This document shows, piece by piece, positions 1 through 10,389 of a stretch of DNA of 64,000 nt. Where the stretch lies: assembly GCA_039583875.1 (NCBI GenBank), contig CM077162.1, positions 56,881,675 through 56,945,674 of the forward strand, in the 5' to 3' direction. Each line of letters begins with the position of its first letter. The stretch's first letter is position 1. The position numbers were made by a program, and so were the translations under genes. This DNA is from Platanthera guangdongensis. Its lineage: Eukaryota; Streptophyta; Magnoliopsida; Asparagales; Orchidaceae. The notes under the pieces are model-generated. The model made no database searches. It saw only the letters and a program-made list of their open reading frames with translations, and was not told where the DNA came from.

Positions 1-155
1 ATGATTCATGCTTGTTATGTTTGTATCATATTTTGTGATGATATTATTTACTTGTTTTGTTTATATGTTTCACTATCATTGAATGTTTTTATACATCATA
101 TTGTTAATTTTATTATAAGTGATGTATATCATTGACTAAGAGTTATGACTTCTCC

Positions 156-169
156 AAATAGGGGGAGAT
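156..169 (+). promoter_or_regulatory. Polypurine tract of element A
   Basis: An AAATAGGGGGAGAT run lies directly before the 3' LTR, where plus-strand DNA priming occurs in LTR retrotransposons. The same run precedes the 3' LTRs of C and B. Confidence 0.85.
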
Positions 170-304
170 TATTGGGTACATTGAAAAATGTGTACCATAT
201 TTGGAGAAGCCTCACATAACTCAATGATATGCATCAAGTTGTATTTGATGTTGTGTTGAGTTATCATGTGCAGGTTAAGTAAATGGAAAGGAAAATTCTT
301 TAAG

Positions 305-790
305 TACAAGTGTCGACACTTGGGAATGGCTGTCTCGACACCAAGGGCCAGATTGTGTCGACACCCAGAATTTGTGTCGACACAACAGAAAATCTGTCGA
401 CAACGCTGTGTCGACACTAAGGGCCAGATTGTGTCGACACCCAGACTTTGTGTCGACATACAAAAAATCTATCGACAATACTGTGTCAACAATAAGGGCC
501 AGATTGTGTCGACATTATCATAAGTTGTGTCGACACACAGAGAAGCTGTCGACACATTCTAAAATTCTATCGACAACGACTATGTCGACACACAGAACTT
601 GTGTCGACACACACCAGAATTCTGTCGACACCAACTTTGTCAAGACAAAAGGTGTTTGTGTCGACATACATGACTTGTGTCGACATATTCCACAGAAGCT
701 CTGTCGAGAAGTAAAAGTGAAGCTGTGTCGACAATAACAAGACTTGTGTCGACACATGGACTATGTATGTCGACACATATGAAGTATTCA
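305..790. repeat. GTGTCGACAC palindrome array in LTR of A
   Basis: More than a dozen perfect or one-off copies of the self-complementary decamer GTGTCGACAC lie at irregular spacing of roughly 15-45 bp. The sequences between them differ, so this is not a simple tandem repeat. Several copies have decayed to forms such as GTCGACAA or GTGTCAACA, as expected for an older element. Confidence 0.9.
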
Positions 791-936
791 CTCGACATTC
801 TCTACTGCTGAGTCAAAGTCCAATGAAGGCTGAAGTAATACAACTGGAGACTTGATAGCTATCATTACTGACATTGCTGTCACATCTGTCAGAGGTGTCA
901 GAAGATTGGAACAGCCGGTTACCATGGATGAAGCCT

Positions 937-945
937 ATATATAGA
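937..945 (+). promoter_or_regulatory. TATA box of the LTR promoter of A
   Basis: TATATATAG follows GAAGCC at the place where element C has TATAAATA, just downstream of the palindrome array. Confidence 0.65.
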
Positions 946-1430
946 TATGCTCTCTCAACAATCAAGACAACTGATATACAATAAGACACACAGAATAGAG
1001 AAAAGTTATTCAAACTAATCATTTATAATCTCTGAAGGATTGAGAATCCAGAAGAAGAAAAAGAAAAAACAGTCAACAAATTTTGGAGAGAGAAAAATAA
1101 GAAGGAGAGAAGTTCTCATCCAGTGAAGGCCGATTCTGAACAGTCTGCCTGAAGAATTCAGATCAAGTCTGAAGAAGAATTCAGATTAATTTCTAAAGGA
1201 AACTGATTGAAGATCAACTCAAACACCAAGAAGATCAGCCCTACTTTGTTCAGATTCAAGAAGCTTTGAAGAAAGCTAAGACTGGTTGATCCTTAAGAAA
1301 CAGTTCTATCAAGAACTGATCAAGAAACCTTCAACCAATTATCTCTCCATCTGGTTAAATATATCATCATCTTTTCATCAATAATTGTTGTAGGATCTGT
1401 ACTAGATCTGAGTGTAGGATATTTTCATCT

Positions 1431-1690
1431 CTGAGTTATAAGCCTAAATTATAAAGGCTAAGGTAGGGCTGAGTGCCTGAGGTAGGGAAATCTGTTCCCT
1501 GAGTTGTAGGCCTGTGAAAGAGGTTGAGGTAGGGCTTTTGCCTGAGTTGTAGGCGTAGGGTGACACTCTGAGTTGTAGGCCTGTGGAAGAGGCTGAGGTA
1601 GGGCTTGTGCCTGAGTTGTAGGAGTGTGGATTCACTCTAAGTTGTAGGAACCAGTCTTGGTTCTGAGCTGTAAGATCTGTGGATCTGAGA
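1431..1690. repeat. Tandem CTGAGTTGTAGGCCTG-type units in LTR of A
   Basis: Degenerate repeats built on CTGAGTTGTAGG and GAGGTAGGGCTT run through the transcribed part of the LTR, downstream of the TATA box. A shorter CTGAGTGTAGG version occupies the same place in the C LTRs (about 47030-47125 and 58120-58215). No coding function is seen. Confidence 0.75.
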
Positions 1691-1942
1691 AGAAGGAAGT
1701 TAGGCCGAATCTAGTACATTGCTAGATAGGCGAAGGGGGAAAGTGGATGTACCTATCATTTGGGGAACCACTGTAAATGTGGTGTGCAATTTGTTAATGC
1801 TATGTATATGTGAATGTTGTGCTGTGTTTTCTGCTAAGTAAATTGCTAAACTAGATTGAATTATCTATCTAAGTTTTAAAAAGAATTGAACCTATTCAAC
1901 CCCCCTCTAGGTGTTTAGAACATCTTGAAACCAATTCTTTCA

Positions 1943-2911
1943 ATATGCATTTATTTGAATCAACGACATAATTGTATGTGTGCCCAACCAAGGATTGGTG
2001 AGTGCCACCTCCATCAGAAAAGGACAAAGCAGCTTTCGGCGCCACTACAGCTTTCCCGCAACAGCTACATGTGAGTTGACTTTGATGATGTCAGTAATGC
2101 TCATCACCATCTGGAATTAGAAAATATTTCAAAAATTCATAAAGCATTGAGTGATATTAAGTCACTCAACACCATCTGTCTTGGCTCTCAGCACTTCTGG
2201 ACATGTGAATTTTCTCTGGATTTGTCTCAACGGTTCTTTCTCAGCGTTCTCAGCGGTTTCTTCTTAACAGCTATGACAAGATTTTGTCTCAACGCTTTCT
2301 TCTTATCAGCTGAGACAAGTTTCTATCTCAGCGGTTTCTTCATAGTGGTCTCAACGCTTCCTTCTAAACAACTGAGACATGTTTCTGTCTTAGCGCTTTC
2401 TTCTCAGCGGTCTCAACACTTTTTTCTCAATGCTCTCAGCAGTTCTTGCCTTAGTCAATTTTTCTAGATTTAGCTCACCAAGTGTTGTATTGCGTTCGAT
2501 GATATGTGGGCTGAGCTCGATGAACTCTGATCTTCTCAGCAGTCTCCGTGCTTTTTGACTTAGTCAATTTTTCTTGCTTTAGCTCGACAATTATTGAGCT
2601 GAGCTCGACGATCTGTAAGCTGAGGTCGATGAGCTGTAAGCTGAGCTTGACAAACTTCAAGCTGAGCTCGACAAATTTTGAATCCTGAGCTCTTGAGCTT
2701 ATCCCAAGGAATGTTGAGCTGAGCTCGATGACTAGCGAGCTGAGCTCGATGAATTTGAGTTTACTACCAAACTCATTTTTCTTCACCTGTCCAATCATGG
2801 ACTACCTGCATGCATGAACTAGAGCACTCATCAAATACATTATGCCCCTTAGCATGATTTGTGATGCCTCTTCAAATCATGAGGAACATTGTAGTGCACA
2901 ATTCCCAACAT
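1943..2911 (-). repeat. Element E: partial SIRE-like LTR, minus strand
   Basis: Read on the minus strand from 2911 the sequence begins TGTTGGGAATTGTGCAC and continues with a SIRE-like LTR start (GAAGAGGCATCAC, TGTATTTGATG). The other end is cut by insertion of A at 1943 and continues beyond the window. E abuts J1 LTR sequence at 2912, so E inserted into the J1 LTR. It is a third SIRE-like family with its own palindrome. Confidence 0.7.
2150..2780. repeat. GAGCTCGA and TCTCAGCG repeat arrays in LTR of E
   Basis: From 2480 to 2770 the unit GCTGAGCTCGAYGA, containing the palindrome GAGCTC, recurs about eight times with variants. From 2150 to 2460 the related motif TCTCAGCG recurs. The array occupies the same LTR region as GTGTCGACAC in A and C. 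Confidence 0.8.
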
Positions 2912-2946
2912 TTATCTAATTTAAAGGGGGCACAGTAAAGGGTTAA
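2912..2946 (-). repeat. Left piece of J1 gypsy LTR
   Basis: These 35 bases match the uninterrupted copy in J2 near 29382-29417. The matching sequence resumes at 20384 after element F. The last five bases, GTTAA, are the F target duplication. Confidence 0.85.
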
Positions 2947-4257
2947 TAAAAGTGAGGATAGATCTTAACTTTACACTAGAAATATATATATGTATATATT
3001 AGGAAATAAAATCACAGTACATAAAATAAAGAAGGCAAAGAAAGCAACACAAAAGTCACAAGGATTATAGTGGTTCCCCAATTACCTGGGTACATCCACT
3101 CTTCTACCACCCTGGTAGGAATACACTACAAGTTTTTGATCGGGTGTCTTGCCACCACAAGATCTATTTCAAGAGAGATCTCACAACCCTTTGAGCTTTT
3201 GATCAGGTGCCAAAAAACCAACACACAGGTTTTTGATCAGGTGCCCTGCCACTAAGAGTTTACTTTTGAAGGAAGTAAAAAACCATGTACGTAGGCATGG
3301 GAAAAGAAATGATATCGTCTTCTCTGTCTCAAATAACTGAGAGAACACTAGTGGATTTGATGATGTCAAAGCTCCCCCTGAGATGTTGAATGGTTCAGGA
3401 AAAAAGGAAGCTTTATTTCAGGGTGTAGGCCTTTAAAGTGATGTTCCTCTTCAGAAGCTTCTTGGACTGATTTTTAGTAGTTGTCCCTTGGAAGCCTGAA
3501 GCAAAAGATGAAGAACTCTGTGAGTATAAGAGCTATGTTGTTCTTCACTGATTCAATGATTTGTTGTTGTTGTCTCTTTCTTCTCTCTTACTGCTTCATC
3601 TTCTTCTTCTTCTGTACTGCATAAATATCTCTATATATTATCTGAATGTAATTCAAACATTTGAATTTACTTTGACTGCAATGGCTAAAACATTCCCGAG
3701 AATGGTAATTGCTTTGGGAATCAATTAGCATTAAATCATGATTTAATCCATATTTAATGCAGCCTCCGAACGACTATATTCATAAGAATATATAACATTA
3801 AATCTGATAGCTGTAATGGACTTTAATTAAGCCTTAATTAATTCGGTCAGGTGTAAATAATTCCGCCTGTATACTGCAAAAAAAATCATCAAACTGAATT
3901 TTAAAGCTTTCTTCAAACTGGGCTCGGAGTTCGTTGATCTCAGCTCGGAGTTCGTCGAGCTCAGCTCGGAGTTCGTCGAGCTGAGCTCAGAGAATGTGAA
4001 CTGTATAATCATTGAACTGAGTTTTACAGCTTTATTTGAGCTGAGCTCAGAGTTCGTTGAACTGAGCTCAGAGTTCGTTGAACTGAGCTCCGAGAATTTC
4101 TTTGAGCTGAATTTCTGAACTTCAAATCTGAACTTCTCTCAAATTTTTCTGAAGGAGCAAACCTGTAAATAATCCTATGACACATGACTATACATTTTGG
4201 GTCAATGTAATCATCCTAATAGTGATCTTTGCCCAAATATGAATTAGGGTCCCAACA
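2947..4257 (-). repeat. 3' LTR of element F (1311 bp)
   Basis: On the minus strand it runs from TGTTGGGACCCTAATTC at 4257 to CTCACTTTTA at 2947. It pairs with 19104-20383, with scattered substitutions and small indels. An array of GAGCTGAGCTC and GTTCGTCGAGCTC-like dyads lies at about 3925-4115. A minus-strand TATATAGAGA box lies near 3628-3640. Confidence 0.88.
3925..4115. repeat. Dyad array (GAGTTCGTCGAGCTC type) in LTR of F
   Basis: Closely packed copies of GCTCGGAGTTCGTCGAGCTC and GAGCTGAGCTCAGAG variants are present. The 15-mer GAGTTCGTCGAGCTC at 3948-3962 recurs exactly inside F at 14511-14525. The matching array in the other LTR is at about 20065-20235. Confidence 0.8.
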
Positions 4258-4449
4258 ATCTCCCCCTATTTGGGTGAGGACACTATTTACACAAAACAAA
4301 TTAAATAAAAAGCAAAAAAAATCTGCCTGAATTATAAATTTTTTTAGCAGATCTACAAGGGTGCTTTGAAAAATAAAATAAATACAACAAATCTACTGCT
4401 GTAAGCTCTTAAGAAATTTCCTCTTTATAAAATAAAGAATCTCCCCCTA
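4258..4449 (-). other. F internal tail with polypurine tract
   Basis: Directly right of the 3' LTR is ATCTCCCCCTATTTGGG, the minus-strand form of the CAAATAGGGGGAGAT tract used by SIRE-like elements. The rest is A/T-rich without coding potential, and the second CTCCCCCTAT run at 4441-4450 is where G inserted. Confidence 0.7.
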
Positions 4450-5489
4450 TGTAATGACTCCATCCATTCATATAGTATATACTAGAAGGTCCGGCCGGTG
4501 CCCCACAACATATACCACAAAATAAGCGGCGAAGTCACGTAGTGATACCAGAGTTGTGCGTCCTAACACAAAACATTCTAAGAGAAGCTTATAACACAAC
4601 ACTGAACTCCAAACATGAATGTCCACCATATAAAGATCCATATTTATATATAACAGGAATGTTCGCCAAAAACAAAGTCAGTTGGCCTTATAGCCTTACA
4701 AGTCAATGACTTCCAAACATTGGTGCGCAGGCCAGCCACATATAAACAAAACACAGCATTTTAAGCTTAGCCTTCAAGGGCTAGTGGCAGCAGCAGCAAC
4801 AACAGTAGAGACTTCGCCTTTATATGTCACGCTTGGCTCTCCAGCACCTATACAAGGACATTAAACCCAACGGTGGCAAACAAGGCAACCGTCATCATTC
4901 AGCTGACCAATTTTATAATGACCCTACCACTTTCCAGGGGCAGTGGTATTCCTTCCCTGCAGGCATAGTATTTCACAGGCAGATACATATATATTCATAC
5001 ATTGTGCTCTCACGCACATACATTCCATCACAACTGTCAGCCACGCGGCCCGACGATCCGTGCACTCAGGGCATATTCTTGGTGTACCGACGAACTAGTT
5101 ACCCACCACCGTATCAGGGTCGCAACCCAAGAGTAAAATAACTGAGCATTTACTCCATGGTGTGCAGCCGGAGATTTTAGTATTAATGACCAGGGATTGT
5201 CCCGTAGCCCCCCATGGTTTAGTGGCGCGCAGGCCTAAGACTCTCTCTATACGTTTCTGCCAAATGCCAATTCATCCAGACAGCCATGGCAGACAAACAT
5301 AACGCGGATACAGTTCATCCTTTGCCCATTGCTCAAATCGTTAGTTTTATAACCAGACTAACGTGGGTCGGCATCCCCTTGTCCGTTCAGCAAATAGCCA
5401 TAGTGTACTAACAGGACAAGATTCACAATCATAGGTTAGCAAGGTGCCACACTCAATGGTAGTGACAGAAATCATTTTCCATCCCTAGC

Positions 5490-5810
5490 TTTAACCATTT
5501 GTTGATATTTTCCTGGGCTTTCCTACCAGTACTTCCTGCTACTACCCTTCACAGGAACAACACAGCAAGCAACACAAGCATCAAGGGTATTTTCTTGACT
5601 TACCACGCCAGTACTTCCTACTACTACCCTTCACAGGTACCACCCATGAACATCAAGCATTACAAGGGTATTTCCTGGACTTCCCATCAAGTACTTTCTG
5701 TTACTACCCTTCACTGGTATAACCCATTCAGCACAAGCATTATACGGGTATTTCCTGGACTACCACTCCAGTACTTCCTGCTACTGCCCTTCACAGGTTT
5801 AACCCGTCGA
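5490..5810. repeat. About 80-bp tandem repeats in LTR of G
   Basis: Four degenerate units share GGTATTTYCYTGGACT, CCAGTACTTCC and ACTACCCTTCACAGG in the same order. The other LTR carries the same array at about 12805-13110. Confidence 0.8.
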
Positions 5811-6364
5811 CTCCTAAACTACACGTTTCATCACGGAGTCTTCTCCGATGCGTATATGCAACATCACCAATCCAGACCAACCTGTCTAGATGGGCTTCAC
5901 ACATCATGCCTATTCCGTACTCCATTTCCGGATCTATATGCCAAATTAGTGGGGGATTCCATGAATCAACCTAAGGGACTCCCGTAACAAGCCACTCTCT
6001 AGTGGGGGAATCGTATGCATATGCCAGAAAGGAAGCCTTCACATGGCTAGGAAGAAAGGTCGTTACCCTTGAAGATCGCTTCGGAGCCATGGATTCCTAG
6101 TTGGCTGGAAAGCACCGCAGCGACTTTGCCTTCACAACGCTAGCCTCATATTGTGAACAGGAACTCCGTAGCTCCACCGGTGGCCGACTCCTTCCCTCCT
6201 TCTCCTTCTTCCCCTCTCTAGCTTTTAGAAAGAGTATGGCCTAACTCAAATGAGAATTTCCTTCTCATTTTTCGGCCTTAAGGAAACAGGGAGGGCTCTC
6301 AGCCATCAAATCTCAGCTGAGTGAATGAACGGCCACGATTTTGCCACAAAAGGATAAATCTTGC

Positions 6365-6800
6365 CTGACACGGCCTGTGTCACGCCCATGTCATTGGCTG
6401 TGTACCTTAAGCGGTACACAACTGACTTAACTAGACTAGTACATGCCCATGTGACACGCCCGTGTCATGGGACATGTCACCTGACACGCCCTCAGACACG
6501 CCCGTGTCTGTGGCCGTGTACTTCAGGCTGCAAAAAACCAACTTCAACCCGATCGGGACACGACCAGTGACATCACAGGTCGTGTACCCTAAGATACACC
6601 CGTGTCATGCCCGTGTTTACCTGGCCTCTATGCCTTGGGCATATCCAGCAAAGGACATGGCATGTGACACGCCCATGTCCCAGGCCGTGTGCCCATACAC
6701 GGTAGCAGACACACCCCAGCTCAACTTCGTCAAGCTGACTTCATTGACCCGAGCAGGACACGCCCTGGGACACGCCCGTGTCCCAGGCCGTATCACCCAA
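6365..6800. repeat. GACACGCCCGTGTC dyad array in LTR of G
   Basis: Repeated GACACGCCCGTGTC and GGCCGTGT/ACACGGCC variants give many overlapping inverted repeats with ACACG/CGTGT arms. In the element's orientation they lie in the first 450 bases of the LTR, upstream of the promoter region. The right LTR carries the same at 13665-14110. Confidence 0.85.
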
Positions 6801-6852
6801 CTTTTTCCCAATCCTGGGATTTGGGGTGTTACAACCCTCCCCTCCTTATAAT

Positions 6853-7258
6853 AAATTTCATCCCTGAAATTTGCACATAGGAAGGTAATCAACCACAAGA
6901 TGTTGTAGTCCAGAATCGTTTAATACAATATGACACGCACTGCATAACAATTACACAAAGAGTTCGGGAAATTTAGCTCGCATGGTCTGCTCTCGCTCCC
7001 ATGTTAGCTCCTCACGACCAAAATTGTCCCACCGGACTTTGACCATCCCGATTGTCATGTTCCACAACTATTTATCGACACGATTCTCTATCCGAATGGG
7101 CCGAACTTTCGTCGTTAGCCCATACTCCACCGGCACACAATCATTTTTGATCACTTGAGCGGGATCGCTGACGACTTTCTGAAGCACCAAGATATGAAAC
7201 ACATCATATAAGTCACCCAAGTCCGCCGAAAGAGCTAGCTGATATGCAGCTTCCCTAA
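6853..7258 (-). pseudogene. G integrase C-terminus and chromodomain-like region (broken)
   Basis: Minus-strand conceptual translation, interrupted by stops, continues the integrase tail through LGDLYDVFH (normally DVFHVS) and ends in a block containing VKVRWDNFGREELTWERE and MRAKFPELF. That block matches the chromodomain-type tail of Tekay chromoviruses, which is thought to guide integration to particular chromatin. Stops lie between it and the integrase ORF. Confidence 0.7.
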
Positions 7259-7259
7259 C

Positions 7260-8528
7260 TCACTCTACCACTTCAAATAGACCAAGGTATCGTGGACTCA
7301 ACTTTTTCAGACGTTGAATCCTGGATACGCCTTTGAAGGGTTTGATCTTCAAATATACCCAATCACCTACCGCGAACTTCATGTTCCGGTGCTTGGCGTT
7401 GTAGTATTTTGCTTGTCGATCCTGGGCTATCAGTAGCCTCTCTCGAATAGTGCGTATCGTTGAGTTCACTTCATCGACTTCGTTACGCCTATATACTTTG
7501 GATTCGCCTGCTTCTGCCCAAGCCAACGGTGTACGACACTTCCGACCATACAGAGTTTCAAATGGTGTCATACCGATGCTTGCTTGGTAGCTGTTGTTGT
7601 AGGAAAACTCCACCAAATAAAGTTGATCTTCCCATCTCTTCCCAAAGTCCAGAGCACACATTCAGAGCATATCTTCCATGGTTTTGTTGGCCCTCTCAGT
7701 TTGGCCATCTGTTTGGGGATGAAGGGCCGTACTAAATGTCAATTTCGTGCCCAACAGCTGATGTACTAACCTCTAATCATTTGAAGTAAAGCGCCTATCA
7801 CAATCGCTCACAATGCTACGAGGAACACCATGTAGCCGTACAATCTTCTCCACATAGAGCTTTGCCAAACTCTTCACTGAATCGTCCCGTTTGTTCGGAA
7901 GGAAGTGCGCTACTTTTGTCAGCCGGTCTATAATCACCCAGATTGGATCATTCCCGTTTTGAGATCTCGACAACCCGTGCACAAAATCCATTGAAATATC
8001 ATCTAACTTCCATTCCGGAATCGACAATGACTTCAAGAAACCACCAGGCTTCTGGCATTCCGCCTTTACCAAAGCACAAATCTGGCATTTGGCTACATAA
8101 TGAGCGATATCGTTCTTCAGTCCTGGCCACCAGAACACCTTCTTCATGTCCCTGAACGTCTTTGTGCTCCCAGGGTGAATTGAGTACTTCGTATAGTGAG
8201 CTTCGTACATCAACTCTTCTCGTAACTTACTCACACTTGGGACGCATAAACAACCATCTTTTCGCAAAAGGCCATCATCCCAGGAGAATTTACCCTCTGG
8301 CCCGTCCTTGGCATAGCGTTGGAGACTCTCATCCAACTCCGTTGCTCGTTGAACCTTGTCCGCAAGGTCACACTGCACCTCTGTCCAGTTCAAACATGCA
8401 TCGGCTATAGAATTCTTGTCAACACAAGAAATCTCTAACGCTTCCAACTCCTGGATTAGACATTCATCGTGCCTCTGCAACCAACTTGCCCTTACCGGAG
8501 CTCTCATACTCAAGGCATCAACGACCAC
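7260..8528 (-). pseudogene. G integrase (broken)
   Basis: Integrase inserts the cDNA into the genome. The zinc-binding H-H-C-C region is visible (HYTKYSIHPG followed by CQIC). The catalytic core has the first Asp in ISMDFVHGL and the second in IVSDCDRRFTS. A stop in place of the expected Trp follows at about 7787 (FTSND then TAG). The segment with [13 protein letters not shown] resumes in the minus-strand translation of 7660-7780, and the rest is in the piece ending at 7260 (GDWVYLKIKPF). Lineage features fit Tekay chromoviruses. Confidence 0.85.
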
Positions 8529-8895
8529 ATTTCCTTTTCTGGAGTATAATGAATCTCAAAGATGTAGTCCCCAAGGAACTTCAACCACCTTCGCTGTCGC
8601 ATATTCAAGTCCTTCTGCTCCAACAAATACTTTAGGCTCTTGTGGTCTGTATAGATTTCCAATTTCACGCCATACAGATAATGTCTCCATAACTTCAGTG
8701 CAAAGATCACCGCCGCCAACTCTAAGTCATGGACGGGATAATTTCGCTCATGCACCTTCAGTTGGCGAGAGCCATAAGCAATCACTTTCCGATTTTGCAG
8801 AAGAACGCAGCCTAAGCCGCTCTCTGAAGCATCACTGTAGATTTCTAGTCCGTCAGTACCACATGGCGACGTCAACACAGGCGCCATGGTCAATC
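8510..8895 (-). pseudogene. G RNase H domain
   Basis: The conserved block starts with [14 protein letters not shown] (catalytic Asp), followed by [20 protein letters not shown] and [11 protein letters not shown], typical of Ty3/gypsy RNase H, which removes RNA from the RNA-DNA hybrid. It is separated from the reverse transcriptase part by stops and frame changes around 8900-9150. Confidence 0.82.
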
Positions 8896-8899
8896 GACA

Positions 8900-9849
8900 C
8901 TTCAGATCTTCAAAATCTCGTGCGCACTATGACGTCCAAACAAACTTCTGATCCTTTCATGTCAGTGTGGTTAGAGGCAAAGCGATCCGCGAGAAGTTTG
9001 CAACAAACCGTCTGCAGTAGCCCGCCAGTCCAAGGAAGCTCCTGACTTCGGCCTCCGAAGACAACACCGGCCACTCCTGTATGGCCCTGATCTTTGCTGG
9101 ATCCACTACTATGCCTTCTCCGCTTACTACATGGCCAAGAAAAGCCACCGACGATAGCCAAAACTCGTACTTCGAGAACTTGGCATAGAGCTATTCTTCC
9201 TCAAAGCATGCAACACCAACCACAAGTGATTTTCGTGATCGGCTTTCGATTGCGAGTACACCAGGATACCATCAATGCACACAATCACGAACAAGTCCAG
9301 GTACTCTCGGAATGTTCAGTGCATCAAGTCCATAAACACCGATGGAGCATTTCATAGTCCAAACGACATTACCGTGAACTCATAATGCACGTAACATGTT
9401 CCAAATGCGGTCTTGGGAATGTCACCTTCCCGAATCCTCAACTGGTAATAACCATACTTCACATCCAATTTCGAGTAGACAGTTGATCCCTCTAGCTGAT
9501 CTAAAAACTCATCAATCCGAGTAATCAGATTCTTGTTCTTCTCGGTCAGCTTATTCAGTTCGCGGTAGTCAATACATAACAGCAAACCACCATCTTTCTT
9601 TTTCACAAACAGAACAGGCGCGCTCCAAGGTGACATGCTTGGGCGTATATAACCCTGCTCTAGCAACTCTTGCAATTGGATTTTCAACTCCGCCATTTCT
9701 TTTGGCGCAACGCGATATGGCGAGCGGTCCACAGGTTTCGCACCTGGCACCAACTCGATCATGAAGTCAACCTCTCGCTGGGGTGGTAGCCCAGGGAGAT
9801 CCTTGGGAAACACATCTGCAAATTCGGATACCACCTGAACATCGCTCAC
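8900..9849 (-). pseudogene. G reverse transcriptase (broken, catalytic site mutated)
   Basis: Gypsy-type motifs occur in order: [57 protein letters not shown] and [20 protein letters not shown]. Beyond a stop at 9352 the block continues in the same sense with FVIVCIDGILVYS. Known family members have two adjacent Asp residues here; the second is Gly (codon at 9268-9270). With the stop, this makes the enzyme inactive. The N-terminal side ([10 protein letters not shown]) joins it to the protease region. Confidence 0.87.
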
Positions 9850-9862
9850 ACCGTTCTTTGGC

Positions 9863-10310
9863 TCAACAGCCTGAATTAGCGTGAAGTATCACTCCGCGCC
9901 CTTCAGAATAGCCTTGACGACTTGGAGTGCATACATCAACGTCCCGCCCACTCCGCGCATACCCGCAAACTTCATCTCCTGCTCGGTATTTCTGGCCCAA
10001 CGTGATCTCTTTGGCATTACAATCAATTATGACATGCTGCTTCGCAAGCCAATCCATACCAAAGATCACGTCAAATTCTGATATCGGCAATACAGATGCA
10101 GTCAAACAGAAATCCTGACTTCCTATTTACACCGCCACATCGCAAGCCTTATCAGCAAGCATCAAGCAACCATTCGGTAACACCACCCTGACGCTATCTG
10201 TCTTCACATGACTAAGTATCCCAAGTCGAGCTATGAATTATTTAGGCAGAAAAGAATGTGAAGCACCCGTATCAAACAGTGCTCGCGCTAGCATGTTCCG
10301 AATCATCACA
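9863..10310 (-). pseudogene. G aspartic protease region (broken)
   Basis: Minus-strand translation contains LFDTGASHSFLP near 10270-10300, the retropepsin catalytic motif, then ISEFDVIFGMDWLAKQHVIIDC, the usual end of gypsy proteases. An in-frame stop follows the DTGASHSF motif. It lies between the gag zinc knuckle and the reverse transcriptase, as expected. Confidence 0.8.
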
Positions 10311-10389
10311 AAGCCTGTGACAACCATGTCACACACACAAACCTCGTACAAGTATGCAATAAACAAAGCATGGAATATGCAAAACAATA

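Larger units (their letters stand above)
1..1942 (+). mobile_element. Element A: 3' end of a SIRE-type copia retrotransposon
   Basis: Only the last part of the internal region (1-169) and the 3' LTR are in the window. The internal tail resembles the region before the 3' LTR of element C (around 56340-56402), including the phrase leading into the AATAGGGGGAGAT polypurine tract. No coding sequence of A is visible. The base after the LTR starts ATATG, the presumed right target duplication; its partner lies outside the window. A sits inside the minus-strand LTR of element E. The assignment to the same lineage as C rests on similar LTR layout and the same palindrome. Confidence 0.85.
170..1942 (+). 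repeat. 3' LTR of element A (1773 bp)
   Basis: The LTR starts TATTGGGTACATTG, a decayed form of the TGTTGGGTACATTG start seen in C, and ends TTCTTTCA. It has the same order as the C LTR: a conserved 5' block, an array of GTGTCGACAC palindromes, a TATA box, tandem CTGAGTTGTAGG units, and a C-rich end with CCCCCCTCTAGGTGTTTAG. It is clearly diverged from the C LTR, so A is a separate subfamily or older copy. Confidence 0.88.
4450..6833 (-). repeat. 3' LTR of element G (2384 bp)
   Basis: It is bounded by TGTAATGACTCC on the left and GGGGTGTTACA on the right, and matches 11745-14147 along its length. It contains about 80-bp tandem units (5490-5810) and the GACACGCCCGTGTC array (6365-6800). A minus-strand polypurine run (GGAGGGGAGGGTTG) abuts it at 6834-6848. 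Confidence 0.9.

Noticed and set aside
305..790. CRISPR-like array of short repeats
   Set aside because: The repeat is 10 bp, spacers are irregular in length, related within the element and duplicated in both LTRs of a eukaryotic retrotransposon. It is not a CRISPR array.
266..791. Overlapping open frames rich in CRH, VDT and VST on both strands
   Set aside because: They are translations of the GTGTCGACAC array; a self-complementary repeat gives open frames on both strands. No start context or known motif supports a gene. The same applies at 45417-46400 and 56506-57489.
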